Shown piece by piece: positions 1 through 8,357 of a stretch of DNA of 64,000 nt. The notes below the pieces were generated by a model, which saw only the letters and a program-made list of their open reading frames with translations, made no database searches and had not been told where the DNA came from. Both the position numbers and the translations under genes were made by a program. Numbering within the stretch: the first letter of the stretch is position 1; each line of letters begins with the position of its first letter. Source of the DNA: Actinomycetes bacterium (GTDB lineage Bacteria; Actinomycetota; Thermoleophilia; RBG-16-64-13); the NCBI GenBank assembly GCA_024637035.1, contig JAGXFW010000009.1:27635-91634 (forward strand). The letters are read 5' to 3'.

Positions 1-729
1 AGCCGGGGCTCCCGACTCCACGATGACTCCTCCATCCAAGAAGTACACAGCGTCGGCCACCTCGCGGGCAAAGCCCATCTCGTGCGTCACGACGATCATG
101 GTCATGCCTTGCTCCGCCAGCTGTTTCATCACGGCCAGCACGTCGCCCACCAGTTCCGGGTCGAGGGCTGAGGTGGGTTCGTCGAAGAGCATCAGCTTGG
201 GCTCCATCGCCAGAGCCCGGGCTATGGCGACGCGCTGCTGTTGGCCTCCCGAGAGCTGGCTGGGGTAGGCGTCGGCCTTGTCGGCGAGGCCGACCTGCTC
301 GAGGAGTTCCCGAGCCCGTTCCACGGCGGCGGCCTTCGGTACTCGCTTCACCCGCACGGGTGACTCGATGATGTTCTGCAGGGCGGTGAAGTGCGGGAAG
401 AGGTTGAACTGCTGGAACACCATCCCGATCTCCGCCCGCTTCCCGCAGACCTCCCTATCCTTCATCTCGTAGAGCGTCCCGTGCTTCTCCCGGTAACCCA
501 CGAGTTCTCCGTCGACGTAGAGGCGTCCGGCTTCGATCTTCTCCAGGTGGTTGATGCAGCGCAGGAAGGTGCTCTTCCCCGAGCCCGAAGGACCGATCAG
601 ACACACCACAGCCCCGGCCGGCACCGACATGGTGATGCCCTTCAGCACCTTCAAACGGCCGAAGCGCTTGTGTACCGACTGTGCATCTACCATGGGGTTC
701 ATCGCCGGTTTTTCAGACACGGCGCTCAC
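1..729 (-). CDS. Polar amino acid ABC transporter, ATP-binding subunit (3' end cut by window)
   Basis: ATPase of a GlnQ/HisP-type importer that drives uptake of polar amino acids with the permease and binding protein upstream. Reading the minus strand gives a Walker A motif (GPSGSGKST), the Q-loop region ([11 protein letters not shown]), the ABC signature ([15 protein letters not shown]), Walker B ([13 protein letters not shown]) and the H-loop (VVTHEMGFA). The start is taken as GTG at 729, which overlaps the permease stop as GTGA; other in-frame starts (GTG 720, ATG 702) exist. The C-terminal end lies beyond base 1, so the gene is incomplete. Family assignment is firm; the exact amino acid is not visible. 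Confidence 0.93.
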   Translation of the reverse strand, partial: MSAVSEKPAMNPMVDAQSVHKRFGRLKVLKGITMSVPAGAVVCLIGPSGSGKSTFLRCINHLEKIEAGRLYVDGELVGYREKHGTLYEMKDREVCGKRAEIGMVFQQFNLFPHFTALQNIIESPVRVKRVPKAAAVERARELLEQVGLADKADAYPSQLSGGQQQRVAIARALAMEPKLMLFDEPTSALDPELVGDVLAVMKQLAEQGMTMIVVTHEMGFAREVADAVYFLDGGVIVESGAPA

Positions 730-1736
730 GATGTCGTCCTTCCCGACGCGCTCGGCACGGAGCCGCCCGCGGGCAACAGGAGTCGGCGGAAGGAGGCGCG
801 CATGCGCTGGATGGGGGTAGGCGGCAGATCGCGGTTACTTGAGCCGCGGGCGTAGTAGCGTTCGATGTAGTACTGACCGATGGTCATGATGGTGGTCACG
901 AACAGGTACCAGGAAGCCGCCACGATGAGGAGTTCGATGGTGAGGAAGTTCTGGGCTGCGATGTTCTGCGCCTCGGTCATGAGCTCTCGAGCCGCGATCA
1001 CACTCACCAGCGAGGTGGTCTTCAACATGCCGATGAACTCGTTGCCGGTGGGAGGGATGATGGCCCGCATTGCCTGGGGCAAGATGATCCGCCGGAAGGC
1101 GAGGCTCCGTTTCATGCCCAGCGCCAACGCCGCTTCCGATTGCCCGTATTCCACGGATTGGATGCCCGCGCGCACGATCTCGGCCAAGTAGGCGCCCTCG
1201 CAGACGCCGAGGGCAAGTACGGCCGCCACGGAAGTCGAGATGACCCGGTTGGTGTCGGCCTCGAAGTAGATCTCGGTGAACGGGATCCCGATCCACAACT
1301 TGGGGATGATCAGCCCGATGTTGAACCAGAAGAGGATCTGGAGGAGGGCGGGAGTGCCCCGGAACAGCCAGATGTAGAGCCAGCTGATGGTGGAGAGCAC
1401 CGGGTTCACCGACATGCGCATCACCGCCATCGTCACGGCGAGGACGACGGCGAGCGCCATGGAGAGGACGGTGTAGATGAGGGTGAGGCGGAGCCCCGCC
1501 ATGATGCGGGGCACGGTGAGGAACTCCCGCACCGCCCCCCAATCGATATTGGGCGACAGCACGAACAGTCTGATGACCACCGCCGCCAGGAGCAGGGCGA
1601 TGACCGCGCCCACCCAACGCCAGTAGTGCTTGACCGGGATCGCGCGGATGGCCTCACCCGACGCGCCGGACGGCGCATCGGGTGAGGAGTCGGACTTCGA
1701 GGTGCCCTGGTCTGGCATGACCGGGGAGTCGCTCAT
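726..1736 (-). CDS. Polar amino acid ABC transporter, permease subunit
   Basis: Integral membrane permease of the HisM/GlnP family, 336 aa. After a hydrophilic Ser/Asp/Pro-rich N-terminal tail (about 45 residues) there is one helix, then the transmembrane domain with the EAA-loop region ([20 protein letters not shown]) that contacts the ATPase, and further helices. The start is set at ATG 1736, four bases after the stop of the binding-protein gene; the frame is open further upstream but that would run into the previous gene. The last codons overlap the ATPase start by four bases, so the two are probably translationally coupled. The long N-terminal tail is unusual for this family, which normally starts close to the first helix. 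Confidence 0.92.
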   Translation of the reverse strand: MSDSPVMPDQGTSKSDSSPDAPSGASGEAIRAIPVKHYWRWVGAVIALLLAAVVIRLFVLSPNIDWGAVREFLTVPRIMAGLRLTLIYTVLSMALAVVLAVTMAVMRMSVNPVLSTISWLYIWLFRGTPALLQILFWFNIGLIIPKLWIGIPFTEIYFEADTNRVISTSVAAVLALGVCEGAYLAEIVRAGIQSVEYGQSEAALALGMKRSLAFRRIILPQAMRAIIPPTGNEFIGMLKTTSLVSVIAARELMTEAQNIAAQNFLTIELLIVAASWYLFVTTIMTIGQYYIERYYARGSSNRDLPPTPIQRMRASFRRLLLPAGGSVPSASGRTTS

Positions 1737-1740
1737 CTGC

Positions 1741-2661
1741 TTACCCGGCCGAGGTGGTGCCGCCGTTGATGGTGGCTTTCTCGATCGCGCCGCCGGCCAG
1801 ACCGTACTTCTCGAGGATCTCGACGTACGAGCCGTCATCGATCATCTGCTGCAGGGCGGCCGATACGGCCTCGGCGAAGTCAGCTTCGTCCTTCCGCAGG
1901 GCGTAGCCGTAGGGGATGCTGCCCAACAGGTTCGGGAGCACGAGGTCGAGCGCTTCGCCGTCCTTCACCGTGGACGCCTCGTAGGCGGCTGCCGGGAGAT
2001 CCAGCACGTGGGCGAACACGCGGCCGCTCTGCACCGCGAGCAGACCGTCCTGGTCGCCGGGGAACTGGTTGATGTCCACCAGATCCTTACCCTCGGCCGC
2101 GAGCGTCTCGTTGAGGTCTTCCAGGATCGTGACCGCGATCGTGCCCTTGCTGGCCCCTACGGACTTGCCGGATAGGTCCGCTTCCGTGAGGATCGCACCG
2201 CCTTCGCCTTTCTTCACCAGGGCCGCTTCACCCACGAAGAGATAGTCCACGAACGTGACCTGTTCCTGCCGGTCGGTGAAGTCGCCCATCGAGGAGGCGA
2301 TCATGTCGATGCGCTTCGATTTGAGAGCGGGGATCAGGCCGTCCCAAGCGGTGTTGACCCACTCCACCGTGATACCAAGGTTGGTGGCGATGCCTTCGAC
2401 GATGTCAACATCGACCCCGGTCGGGGTGACGCCGTCTTCCAGGAAGTACTCCATCGGCGGGAACGGCATGTCCGAACCCACCTTGATGCTGCCGGCCTCC
2501 TTGTAGGCAGCAGGCAGAAGGTCCGCCGCGGCCGATCCGGTCTCGGCCGGGGCTGCGGTCGTCGTCGTGGTGTCACCGCATCCCACGAGAGACAGGATGA
2601 GGACGGCCGCTAAGGCGAGCACCCCCACGATCCAGAGAGATGATGTCCTTTGACGCTTCAC
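1741..2661 (-). CDS. Polar amino acid ABC transporter, substrate-binding lipoprotein
   Basis: Extracytoplasmic solute-binding protein (SBP_bac_3 family), 306 aa, for the adjacent permease and ATPase. The N-terminus is a lipoprotein signal ending in a lipobox (LVGC), followed by a Thr-rich linker and then the bilobed domain (start near IKVGSDMPFPPMEY; later KSKRIDMIASSMGDFTDRQ). The start is GTG at 2661, with an AGGAGG Shine-Dalgarno seven to ten bases upstream; it overlaps the RidA stop as GTGA. Position in a RidA-containing operon suggests an amino acid whose breakdown yields reactive enamines, but the ligand cannot be read from the sequence. Confidence 0.93.
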   Translation of the reverse strand: MKRQRTSSLWIVGVLALAAVLILSLVGCGDTTTTTAAPAETGSAAADLLPAAYKEAGSIKVGSDMPFPPMEYFLEDGVTPTGVDVDIVEGIATNLGITVEWVNTAWDGLIPALKSKRIDMIASSMGDFTDRQEQVTFVDYLFVGEAALVKKGEGGAILTEADLSGKSVGASKGTIAVTILEDLNETLAAEGKDLVDINQFPGDQDGLLAVQSGRVFAHVLDLPAAAYEASTVKDGEALDLVLPNLLGSIPYGYALRKDEADFAEAVSAALQQMIDDGSYVEILEKYGLAGGAIEKATINGGTTSAG

Positions 2662-3077
2662 GTGTGTTGACCTCCTGTTGATGATTCGTTCGTGCCCTCT
2701 ACTTCTTGCACGGCCGCGATCACGACCACCTCGATCTTGAGGCCGTCGTAGAGTCCAGCTACCTGGACCGTATGGCGGGCCGGTTCAGCCCCTGGGAAGA
2801 ATCGACGATAGACGGTGTTCATGCCGGCGTAGTCGTCCATGTCTGTGAGATAGACCTCGACGCGCAGCACGTGATCCAAAGACGAGCCGTGGCTCCGGAG
2901 TATCTCCTCGACTCGTTGGAATACGAGCGTGGCCTCCAGATCGATATCGCCGTGCACCACTTCGCCCGTCGAGGGATCCTGGGGGACGACGCCGGACACG
3001 TAGAACAAGCCTCGGTGTATCACTCCCGTCGAGTACGGAGCATCGCGCTCGCTCTCGTCCCGGATGATCGTCCGCAT
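2658..3077 (-). CDS. RidA/YjgF/UK114-family enamine/imine deaminase
   Basis: Small trimeric protein, 139 aa, of the family that hydrolyses reactive enamine/imine intermediates made by PLP enzymes. Seen: N-terminal APYSTGVIHRGLFYVSG, the conserved Arg in AEPARHTVQVAGL and the following KIEVVVIAA, all typical positions for active RidA members. A G-rich Shine-Dalgarno (AAGGGGG) precedes ATG 3077. It is the first gene of a four-gene operon with an amino acid importer, with GTGA coupling to the binding protein. It could belong to an Rid subfamily other than RidA itself; the catalytic Arg favours activity. Confidence 0.9.
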   Translation of the reverse strand: MRTIIRDESERDAPYSTGVIHRGLFYVSGVVPQDPSTGEVVHGDIDLEATLVFQRVEEILRSHGSSLDHVLRVEVYLTDMDDYAGMNTVYRRFFPGAEPARHTVQVAGLYDGLKIEVVVIAAVQEVEGTNESSTGGQHT

Positions 3078-3231
3078 CCCCCCACCCCCTTGTGGTGCGT
3101 GCCGTGCCCTCGCTCAGCCCGACGCCACGTCGCTCCCCTGTCGGATCCCACGGCCCCCGTCAATGCCCGGTCACAGTGTCGTCCGACTCGAGGTGACAAG
3201 TGGGTGCGTGATGACACTAGATTACGACATG

Positions 3232-3306
3232 CGTGTTGTCAAGCCTCGCAATATCCGCATTTCGTGTATTGTGGTGTCTTCAGCCTGGGTATTACGTGTA
3301 TTATGG
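3232..3306. promoter_or_regulatory. Three CGTGT boxes at 31-32 bp spacing; candidate Lrp-family binding array
   Basis: Between the divergent ridA-ABC operon and the Lrp-type regulator there are three related boxes starting at 3232 (CGTGTTGT), 3263 (CGTGTATTGTGG) and 3295 (CGTGTATTATGG). The spacings of 31 and 32 bp equal about three helical turns, which suits an oligomeric Lrp/AsnC protein wrapping DNA. The region is clearly richer in A/T than its surroundings. The rest of the 3078-3492 gap shows no gene I can support. Confidence 0.45.
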
Positions 3307-3492
3307 GCATTGGCTAGACACCCTGACACCAGGGAGAAGGACTCGAGTCGGCGGCCCGGATGCGGTTCATTCACCGGGTCGAGGGGTGTTCGGCGCGGAG
3401 TGGCCTGTCGACGACGCGATCGCGGGCGAACAGACACTCGCGATTCGCACAGGCGTGAGGGATCAAAGAGCGGCCGCTATCAGGGAGGACAC

Positions 3493-3939
3493 GTGGTCAA
3501 GAGGCGTTTCGACAAGACCGACCGAGCGATCATCCACTTGTTGTGGGAAGACGGGAGGCGTTCCTACACGGCGATAGCCAAGACCGTGGGCCTTTCCGAG
3601 GCCAGCGTGCGCCAGCGTGTGGCCCGCATGATCAGGGACAGGGTCTTCCGGATAACGGTGATAACCGACACCATGGAACTCGGCTACGCGACGGCGGGCC
3701 TCGGGCTCAAAGTCAACGAGGGACGCCTCACCGAAGTCGCTTCCCGCATCGCTGACTTCGCGGAGGTGGACTTCGTATCGGTCTGTGCCGGGTCGTGCGA
3801 CCTCAACGTGGGTGTGGTGTGCGAGAGTCACCAGAAGCTGTACGAATTCCTGACGGTTTCTCTGCGCGAGATCCCCGGACTCGAGGTGGTCTACACGCAC
3901 TTCCACGTGGACGTCGTGAAGAACGAGTTCAAGTGGTAG
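3493..3939 (+). CDS. Lrp/AsnC-family transcriptional regulator
   Basis: Amino-acid-responsive DNA-binding protein, 148 aa. N-terminal winged helix-turn-helix (DRAIIHLLWEDGRRSYTAIA then GLSEASVRQRVARM), followed by the RAM ligand-binding domain (VDFVSVCAGSCDLNVGVVCE). The start is GTG 3493, five to eight bases after a GGGAGG Shine-Dalgarno; an open frame extends upstream but through the AT-rich control region. It faces the RidA/amino acid transporter operon, so autoregulation plus control of that operon is the natural inference. Length and domain order are normal for the family. Confidence 0.92.
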   Translation: MVKRRFDKTDRAIIHLLWEDGRRSYTAIAKTVGLSEASVRQRVARMIRDRVFRITVITDTMELGYATAGLGLKVNEGRLTEVASRIADFAEVDFVSVCAGSCDLNVGVVCESHQKLYEFLTVSLREIPGLEVVYTHFHVDVVKNEFKW

Positions 3940-4101
3940 CGAGGTGCCACAGGCCTCCTCCGAAGGGTTCGAGATGCCCCCGGAAGGGGACAGTATGACG
4001 GCAGCACAACATGCCACGAATCCCCGGACGATCCCTCGGAGAACACATCTTCTCGTTTCTTCCTCACCGACCAGTCCGGCGTGAACAGAAAGAAGACTTC
4101 C

Positions 4102-4527
4102 ATGGCAACCAGCGTAGCCATACGGAGCAAGACCGATGTCATCCAGGAGTACTTCAGGCGTCAGTACGTGACGGAGGAAGGGGACCTGGAAGCGAACCTG
4201 CGCGCCCTGGTCTCCGATGATCTCGTCTACCACGTGGGAGACGAGCGTCTCTCGGTCGAAGGATTGCTGAAGCTGACTGAGGGCATCCGGCGGTCGCCGA
4301 AGGCCGACCGCGTCGTCGAGATGACCGACTTCGAGGAGCGCGACGATCAGGTGTCGTTCCACCTGCGCATCGCGTTCCGCGACGCGGACACCGGCGTGCT
4401 CAAGGTCAACGAGAACGACCACCTGTGGAGGTTCGACGCCGCGGGCAAGGTCGTCGACATCCGACCCAAGGACGCCGAAGCGATCACGAGCGTCGTGAAG
4501 GGGCTGGGCATCGAGATCGAGAAGTAG
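4102..4527 (+). CDS. NTF2-like (SnoaL-fold) protein of unknown function
   Basis: 141 aa. The pattern is that of small NTF2-like proteins: an N-terminal helix (IQEYFRRQYVTEEGDLEANL), a short strand-helix block (LVSDDLVYHVGDERLSVEG), then strands with HLRIAFRDADTGVLKVNEND and a closing strand near WRFDAAGKVVDIRP. These folds serve as small enzymes or ligand binders, and no catalytic residues can be assigned. ATG 4102 is preferred because an AGAAAGAAG stretch lies upstream; GTG 4081 is in frame but has no ribosome binding site. It follows the Lrp gene on the same strand by 162 bases. Confidence 0.6.
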   Translation: MATSVAIRSKTDVIQEYFRRQYVTEEGDLEANLRALVSDDLVYHVGDERLSVEGLLKLTEGIRRSPKADRVVEMTDFEERDDQVSFHLRIAFRDADTGVLKVNENDHLWRFDAAGKVVDIRPKDAEAITSVVKGLGIEIEK

Positions 4528-4537
4528 CTCCGCGTCC

Positions 4538-4588
4538 ATGCGTGATTCGAGCCCATGCGTGATTCGAGCCCATGCGTGATTCGAGCCC
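4538..4588. repeat. 17-bp tandem repeat, three exact copies
   Basis: The unit ATGCGTGATTCGAGCCC occurs at 4538-4554, 4555-4571 and 4572-4588, with a partial fourth copy (ATGCGTG) following. It begins ten bases after the stop of the NTF2-like gene. Apart from this and the ATGCAT boxes near 4873, the 4528-4947 gap shows no gene I can support. Confidence 0.95.
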
Positions 4589-4872
4589 ATGCGTGCGGAA
4601 CGGGGGAGGTCTGGCTTTCGGGGCGGAGTCAGGCTCCGAGCGGCTCGTCGCTCGCGACGAGTAGGCCGCGAAGCCCGTGGCTGCATCGCGCGCGGGCGGC
4701 CGTGGCGCCCACGATCTCAGTACGCGGCCCTCGCCTAGCCGAAATGTCGGCCACAGATAGCATCGTGCCGGCACCCGGGTCTGCCGCGCGCGCCCCACTC
4801 GGCGGGCGCGGGCCTGGTCGTGTGCACTCGTGGGCTTCCTGGTCATCCGCGACGTGGAGCTGTATCATGGCT

Positions 4873-4904
4873 ATGCATTAGAAAGATGCATCAGGACAAT
4901 GCAT
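4873..4904. promoter_or_regulatory. Three ATGCAT palindromes at 13-bp intervals; candidate VapB operator
   Basis: ATGCAT occurs at 4873, 4886 and 4899, an exact 13-bp period, about 45 bases upstream of vapB. Regularly spaced short palindromes just before a toxin-antitoxin operon fit an autoregulatory operator bound by ribbon-helix-helix antitoxin dimers. No clear -10/-35 pair was identified. Confidence 0.5.
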
Positions 4905-4947
4905 CGCGCGCCAGGTGCAACCACCCCGCACACTGGAGTCGACCATC

Positions 4948-5151
4948 ATGAGGACCACTCTCGATATCGATCGGAGCCTGCTCGACGAAGCCGTGCGCGT
5001 GTTGGGTGCCTCGAGTAAACGGGAGGCCATCGAGACAGCACTTGCTGAGGTGGTCAACGCGAGCCGACGCCGAGACTTGGTCGCAGCCTTGGGCTCGTTC
5101 GATCTTGCGCTGACCGCCGAGGACCTCGCGCGGGAGCGGGAGGACGAGTGA
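4948..5151 (+). CDS. vapB: VapB-family antitoxin (ribbon-helix-helix type)
   Basis: Antitoxin of a type II toxin-antitoxin pair, 67 aa. The N-terminus (MRTTLDIDRSLLDEAVRV) is the beta-strand plus helix of the VapB ribbon-helix-helix DNA-binding fold, and the C-terminal part (FDLALTAEDLAREREDE) is the acidic tail that wraps the toxin. The stop overlaps the next start as GTGA, as usual for antitoxin-toxin coupling. The ATGCAT array upstream is the likely operator. ATG 4948 is the only start that gives a standard-length protein. Confidence 0.88.
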   Translation: MRTTLDIDRSLLDEAVRVLGASSKREAIETALAEVVNASRRRDLVAALGSFDLALTAEDLAREREDE

Positions 5152-5645
5152 CCGCCCCTCTGCGGCCCCGCCCCGAACTCGGGGCGGGCGCCGAAGCGCC
5201 GTTGGGAGGGGCGACGCCTCTACCCGCAGGCCCCGTGCTCATCGACACATCGCTGTGGATCGAAGCGTTGCGGCGGTCGGGGTCGCCTGCCGCGCGCCGA
5301 ACCGTGGCTCAGGCCGTAGAACCGGGTATGGCGTTGGTGAACGGCCTCATCCGCGCCGAACTACTCAAGGGGGCCAAAGACGAGCCCGAGTTCCGTCGGC
5401 TGGAACTGCTGCTCGAGGCGACTACCAGTCTACCCCTCGATGAGCGCACTTGGACACGAGCGGCGAGGCTAGGGTTCGACCTGCGCCGGGCGGGTGTGTC
5501 GGTGCCCACGGTCGACCTCGCGATCGCCGCGGGCGCGCTCGAGGCAGGCGTTCCGCTGCTTCACATGGATGCCCATTTCGAGCTCATTGCCGACCACGTC
5601 GATTTGGAGCAGCGGTTCGTCGGCAGAGGCGGCCGCGGCGCATAG
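5148..5645 (+). CDS. vapC: VapC-family PIN-domain ribonuclease toxin
   Basis: Toxin partner of VapB, a Mg-dependent endoribonuclease. The acidic PIN residues are present: Asp in LIDTSLWIEAL, Glu in IRAELLKG, Asp in PTVDLAIAAGA and Asp in HMDAHFELI. From the overlapping GTG 5148 the product is 165 aa with a 29-residue Pro/Gly/Ala-rich extension that VapC proteins normally lack. An in-frame GTG at 5235 would give 136 aa, the usual VapC size, and would leave a strong hairpin (5167-5188) in an intercistronic leader. Which start is used is open; the function call is not affected. Confidence 0.88.
   Translation: MTAPLRPRPELGAGAEAPLGGATPLPAGPVLIDTSLWIEALRRSGSPAARRTVAQAVEPGMALVNGLIRAELLKGAKDEPEFRRLELLLEATTSLPLDERTWTRAARLGFDLRRAGVSVPTVDLAIAAGALEAGVPLLHMDAHFELIADHVDLEQRFVGRGGRGA
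5167..5188. promoter_or_regulatory. Perfect 10-bp-stem inverted repeat between vapB and the PIN domain
   Basis: CCCGCCCCGA at 5167-5176 is the exact reverse complement of TCGGGGCGGG at 5179-5188, separated by two bases. It lies inside the reading frame of vapC if GTG 5148 is used, or just upstream of GTG 5235 if the shorter start is used. In RNA it would form a very stable hairpin that could limit toxin translation. Confidence 0.5.
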
Positions 5646-5706
5646 CGGCCGAGGGTCCCGGTCGAATGGCGGTCTCGTGTACGTGCCCGTTTTGCCTCGC
5701 TCGCCC

Positions 5707-7050
5707 CTACCCGACGACCCCACACCAGTCCGCCAGTGTCAGGGCGACTATCGCGGCCACCTCGAGGACGCGGTCGATCTCCACGTACTCGTCGGCGTAG
5801 TGGGCGACGGCGGTCGTGCCGGGGCCGAACACCACGCCGGGCGTGTGTCCGACGGCTGCCAGGAGACCCGCGTCGGTGCCCCAGGGGGAGGCGGCGATCA
5901 CCGGGTCCTCACCGAGGACGTCTCGATAGCGGGCCGAGAGTACGCGCATGAAGTCCGAATCGGGATCGACATCGCCGGGAAGCCAACGAGCGCCAAACCA
6001 CTCAAGTGTCACGGGGTGCTCGGCGAACCAGGAGTCGGTGTCGGCGAGGGCTCCGAGAGACGCGGCCATCTCGGCTTGTGCCGCCTCCACAGGCTCTCCG
6101 GGGATGACGCCGAGCCGCCCTTCCAGGGTGACTCGGTCGGGCACCATCGACGGCCACTCTCCGCCCTTGATCGAGCCCACGTTCACGGGAACGGGGATGG
6201 GTGTGCCGGCGTAGAGGGGGTCGTCGATTCGGGCGTTGCGTTCCGTCTCCAGGCGACCGAGTGTGGCGAGCACGGGCAGCGTCTTCTCGATGGCGCTCAC
6301 TCCCTCGTAGCGGGTTCCGCCGTGGGCGGCGCGGCCCGTCACGGTGAGACGGAACCACAGAGAACCCTGTTGCTTGGGGAAGATGCGCATGCCCGTGGGC
6401 TCCGGGACGAGCGCGGCGTCGGCAGTGTAGCCGCGGCGTATGGCGGCTAGGGTGCCCGCCCCGCCCGACTCCTCGTCGACCACGCTCTGCACGATCACGT
6501 CGCCTCGCAATCTCACGCCTAGAGATCTCAGCGCCGCCACGGCCAACAGGAGCGAGACGTTGCCGCCCTTCATGTCGCTCGCCCCGCGACCGTAGAGTCG
6601 GCCCTCGTCAACGTCCGCGGCCCAGGGATCGCGGGTCCACTGGCTCGGGTCTCCCACCGGCACCACGTCGACGTGGCCGTTCAGGATCATCGAGCGTCCG
6701 CCGCCCGATCCCTTCCACACGCCCACCACGTTCGGGCTGCCGTCGAAGTCGGTGCGCGGTGAGCAGAAGTGGGGGTCGTCGGCCAAGGTCGGTCCGTCAG
6801 GCTCCCAGACGTCTACCTCGAGCCCGAGGATGCGCAGGTGTTCGGCGACGATCTGCTGGGCGGCCCTCTCGTGGCCTTGGGTGCTTTCAGCTTGGACGAG
6901 GCGCCGGAGCAGGTCGATCGCGTCGTCGCGCTGCTCGTCGAGCCAACGTTTCACGGGGTCGCGGAGGTCGAGGGGCGGCGCCCACTCGCCGGTGGGTGGG
7001 GTGGGGCCGCCCGAGGGTGGAGGCGGGCTGGTGGGGTCCACAGGGTTCAT
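5707..7050 (-). CDS. M20-family metallopeptidase (ArgE/DapE/ACY1-like deacylase)
   Basis: Zinc amidohydrolase, 447 aa, likely removing an N-acyl group from an amino acid or hydrolysing a dipeptide. Metal and catalytic motifs are intact: NGHVDVVPVGD (His), YGRGASDMKGGN (bridging Asp), VVDEESGG (catalytic and metal Glu), LVPEPTG and a C-terminal AHYADEYVE (last His). The lid/dimerisation domain sits between. ATG 7050 overlaps the thiolase stop as ATGA and is preferred to ATG 7080. It is the last gene of the aminotransferase/CoA-transferase/thiolase operon, so its substrate is probably linked to that pathway. Substrate specificity cannot be read. Confidence 0.9.
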   Translation of the reverse strand: MNPVDPTSPPPPSGGPTPPTGEWAPPLDLRDPVKRWLDEQRDDAIDLLRRLVQAESTQGHERAAQQIVAEHLRILGLEVDVWEPDGPTLADDPHFCSPRTDFDGSPNVVGVWKGSGGGRSMILNGHVDVVPVGDPSQWTRDPWAADVDEGRLYGRGASDMKGGNVSLLLAVAALRSLGVRLRGDVIVQSVVDEESGGAGTLAAIRRGYTADAALVPEPTGMRIFPKQQGSLWFRLTVTGRAAHGGTRYEGVSAIEKTLPVLATLGRLETERNARIDDPLYAGTPIPVPVNVGSIKGGEWPSMVPDRVTLEGRLGVIPGEPVEAAQAEMAASLGALADTDSWFAEHPVTLEWFGARWLPGDVDPDSDFMRVLSARYRDVLGEDPVIAASPWGTDAGLLAAVGHTPGVVFGPGTTAVAHYADEYVEIDRVLEVAAIVALTLADWCGVVG

Positions 7051-8270
7051 CGGGTGCCTCCGTTCGAACGGTCCTGCCATCCGAAGCCCTCGAAGATCGC
7101 CGCGATGCCCTGTCCGCCGGCCATGCAGAGGGTGACGAGCCCGTAGCGTGAGCCGCGGCGCTTCATCTCGTGGAGTAGCGTGCCCGTGAGTTTTGCGCCG
7201 GTCGCGCCAACGGGGTGGCCCAAGGCGATGGCGCCGCCGTTGACGTTCACGCGGGCGGGGTCGAGTCCGAGTTCGCGGATGACCGCCAGGCTCTGCGCGG
7301 CGAAGGCCTCGTTGAGTTCGATCAGGTCGATGTCGTCGAGGGTGAGTCCGGCGCGGGTCAGGGCCTTCCGCGTGGCAGGGACGGGTCCGATGCCCATGAT
7401 GGTGGGGTCAACGCCGGCGGCGGCGAAGGCACGCACGGCGCCCAGCGGCTCGAGACCCAGCTCGGCGGCTTTCCTCTCCGACATCATCAGCACGGCCGAG
7501 GCTCCGTCGTTCATGGGACACGAGTTGCCGGGGGTGACGGTGCCACCCTCCACGAAGACGGCGGGCAGTTTGGCCAGGCTCTCGAGGGTTGCGTCCGGGC
7601 GGACGCTCTCGTCTGCCGCGAAAAGCCGCGTCTCCCGGCGTTCTCGCACGGTGACCGGAACGAGTTCGTCGGCGAAGCGACCGGCTTGTTGGGCGGCATG
7701 AGCCCGCCGGTGGCTCTCGATGGCGAACAGGTCCTGCTCTTCGCGGGTGATGTCGTAGCGGCGGGCCAGGTTCTCGGCGGTCACGCCCATGTGCACGCCG
7801 GCCAGGGAGCAGGTGAGGCCGTCGGCCAAGATGGCGTCTTCGACGATCGTGTCGCCCAGCCGTGCGCCCCACCGGTGGTCGCGTAGGAGATGAGGGGTAC
7901 GGGTCATGTTCTCTACGCCACCGGCTACCACGACATCGGCTTGCCCGGTCATGATGGTCTGAGCCGCCAGCGTAATGGCTTTGAGCGAGGAGCCGCAGGC
8001 CTTGATCACCACGTAGGCGGGGGTGTCGACGGGGAAGCCCGCCCGCTGAGAGCTGATGCGGGCTGAGTTCAGGCCGCCGCCATGCACGTAGCCGTGGCCG
8101 AAGACCACCTCCTCTACCAGCGAAGCGTCGACTCCACTGTCCTCCATCAGGGCTTCAAGTACGATACGGCCGAGTTCGGCCGCGGGGAGGTCACGGAGTG
8201 ACTTGCCGAAAGCCCCCACAGGGGTCCGGCGGGCGGCCACGATCACTGCCTGCTGCATCTCCTGGTGCAT
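7047..8270 (-). CDS. Thiolase, acetyl-CoA C-acetyltransferase type
   Basis: 407 aa enzyme that splits a 3-oxoacyl-CoA with CoA (or condenses acetyl-CoA). The nucleophilic Cys is in IKACGSSLKA (Cys92), the His base in GGAIALGHPVGATG and the second Cys in TLCMAGGQGIA, so the active site is complete. ATG 8270 has a GAAGG Shine-Dalgarno. It overlaps the peptidase start (ATGA) and follows CoA-transferase subunit B by 87 bases. With the CoA-transferase it would turn a 3-oxo acid into two acyl-CoAs; an acetoacetyl-CoA thiolase is the likeliest role, a 3-oxoadipyl-CoA thiolase is less likely from sequence feel. Confidence 0.9.
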   Translation of the reverse strand: MHQEMQQAVIVAARRTPVGAFGKSLRDLPAAELGRIVLEALMEDSGVDASLVEEVVFGHGYVHGGGLNSARISSQRAGFPVDTPAYVVIKACGSSLKAITLAAQTIMTGQADVVVAGGVENMTRTPHLLRDHRWGARLGDTIVEDAILADGLTCSLAGVHMGVTAENLARRYDITREEQDLFAIESHRRAHAAQQAGRFADELVPVTVRERRETRLFAADESVRPDATLESLAKLPAVFVEGGTVTPGNSCPMNDGASAVLMMSERKAAELGLEPLGAVRAFAAAGVDPTIMGIGPVPATRKALTRAGLTLDDIDLIELNEAFAAQSLAVIRELGLDPARVNVNGGAIALGHPVGATGAKLTGTLLHEMKRRGSRYGLVTLCMAGGQGIAAIFEGFGWQDRSNGGTR

Positions 8271-8357
8271 CGCTCTACCTTCTTGTCGTTCGGTTCTCGG
8301 GTCCGCCCGCGCGTTGTCGGGCCGGTCGGCCGAAGGTCGTGCGCGTCGCGGTACGCC

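Noticed and set aside
3463..4686. Minus-strand open frame across the Lrp and NTF2-like genes
   Set aside because: It crosses two plausible plus-strand genes and the 17-bp repeats, with low-complexity repeats in translation.
4589..4865. Small open frames on both strands between the tandem repeats and vapB
   Set aside because: No ribosome binding sites, no recognisable domains and mutually overlapping frames.
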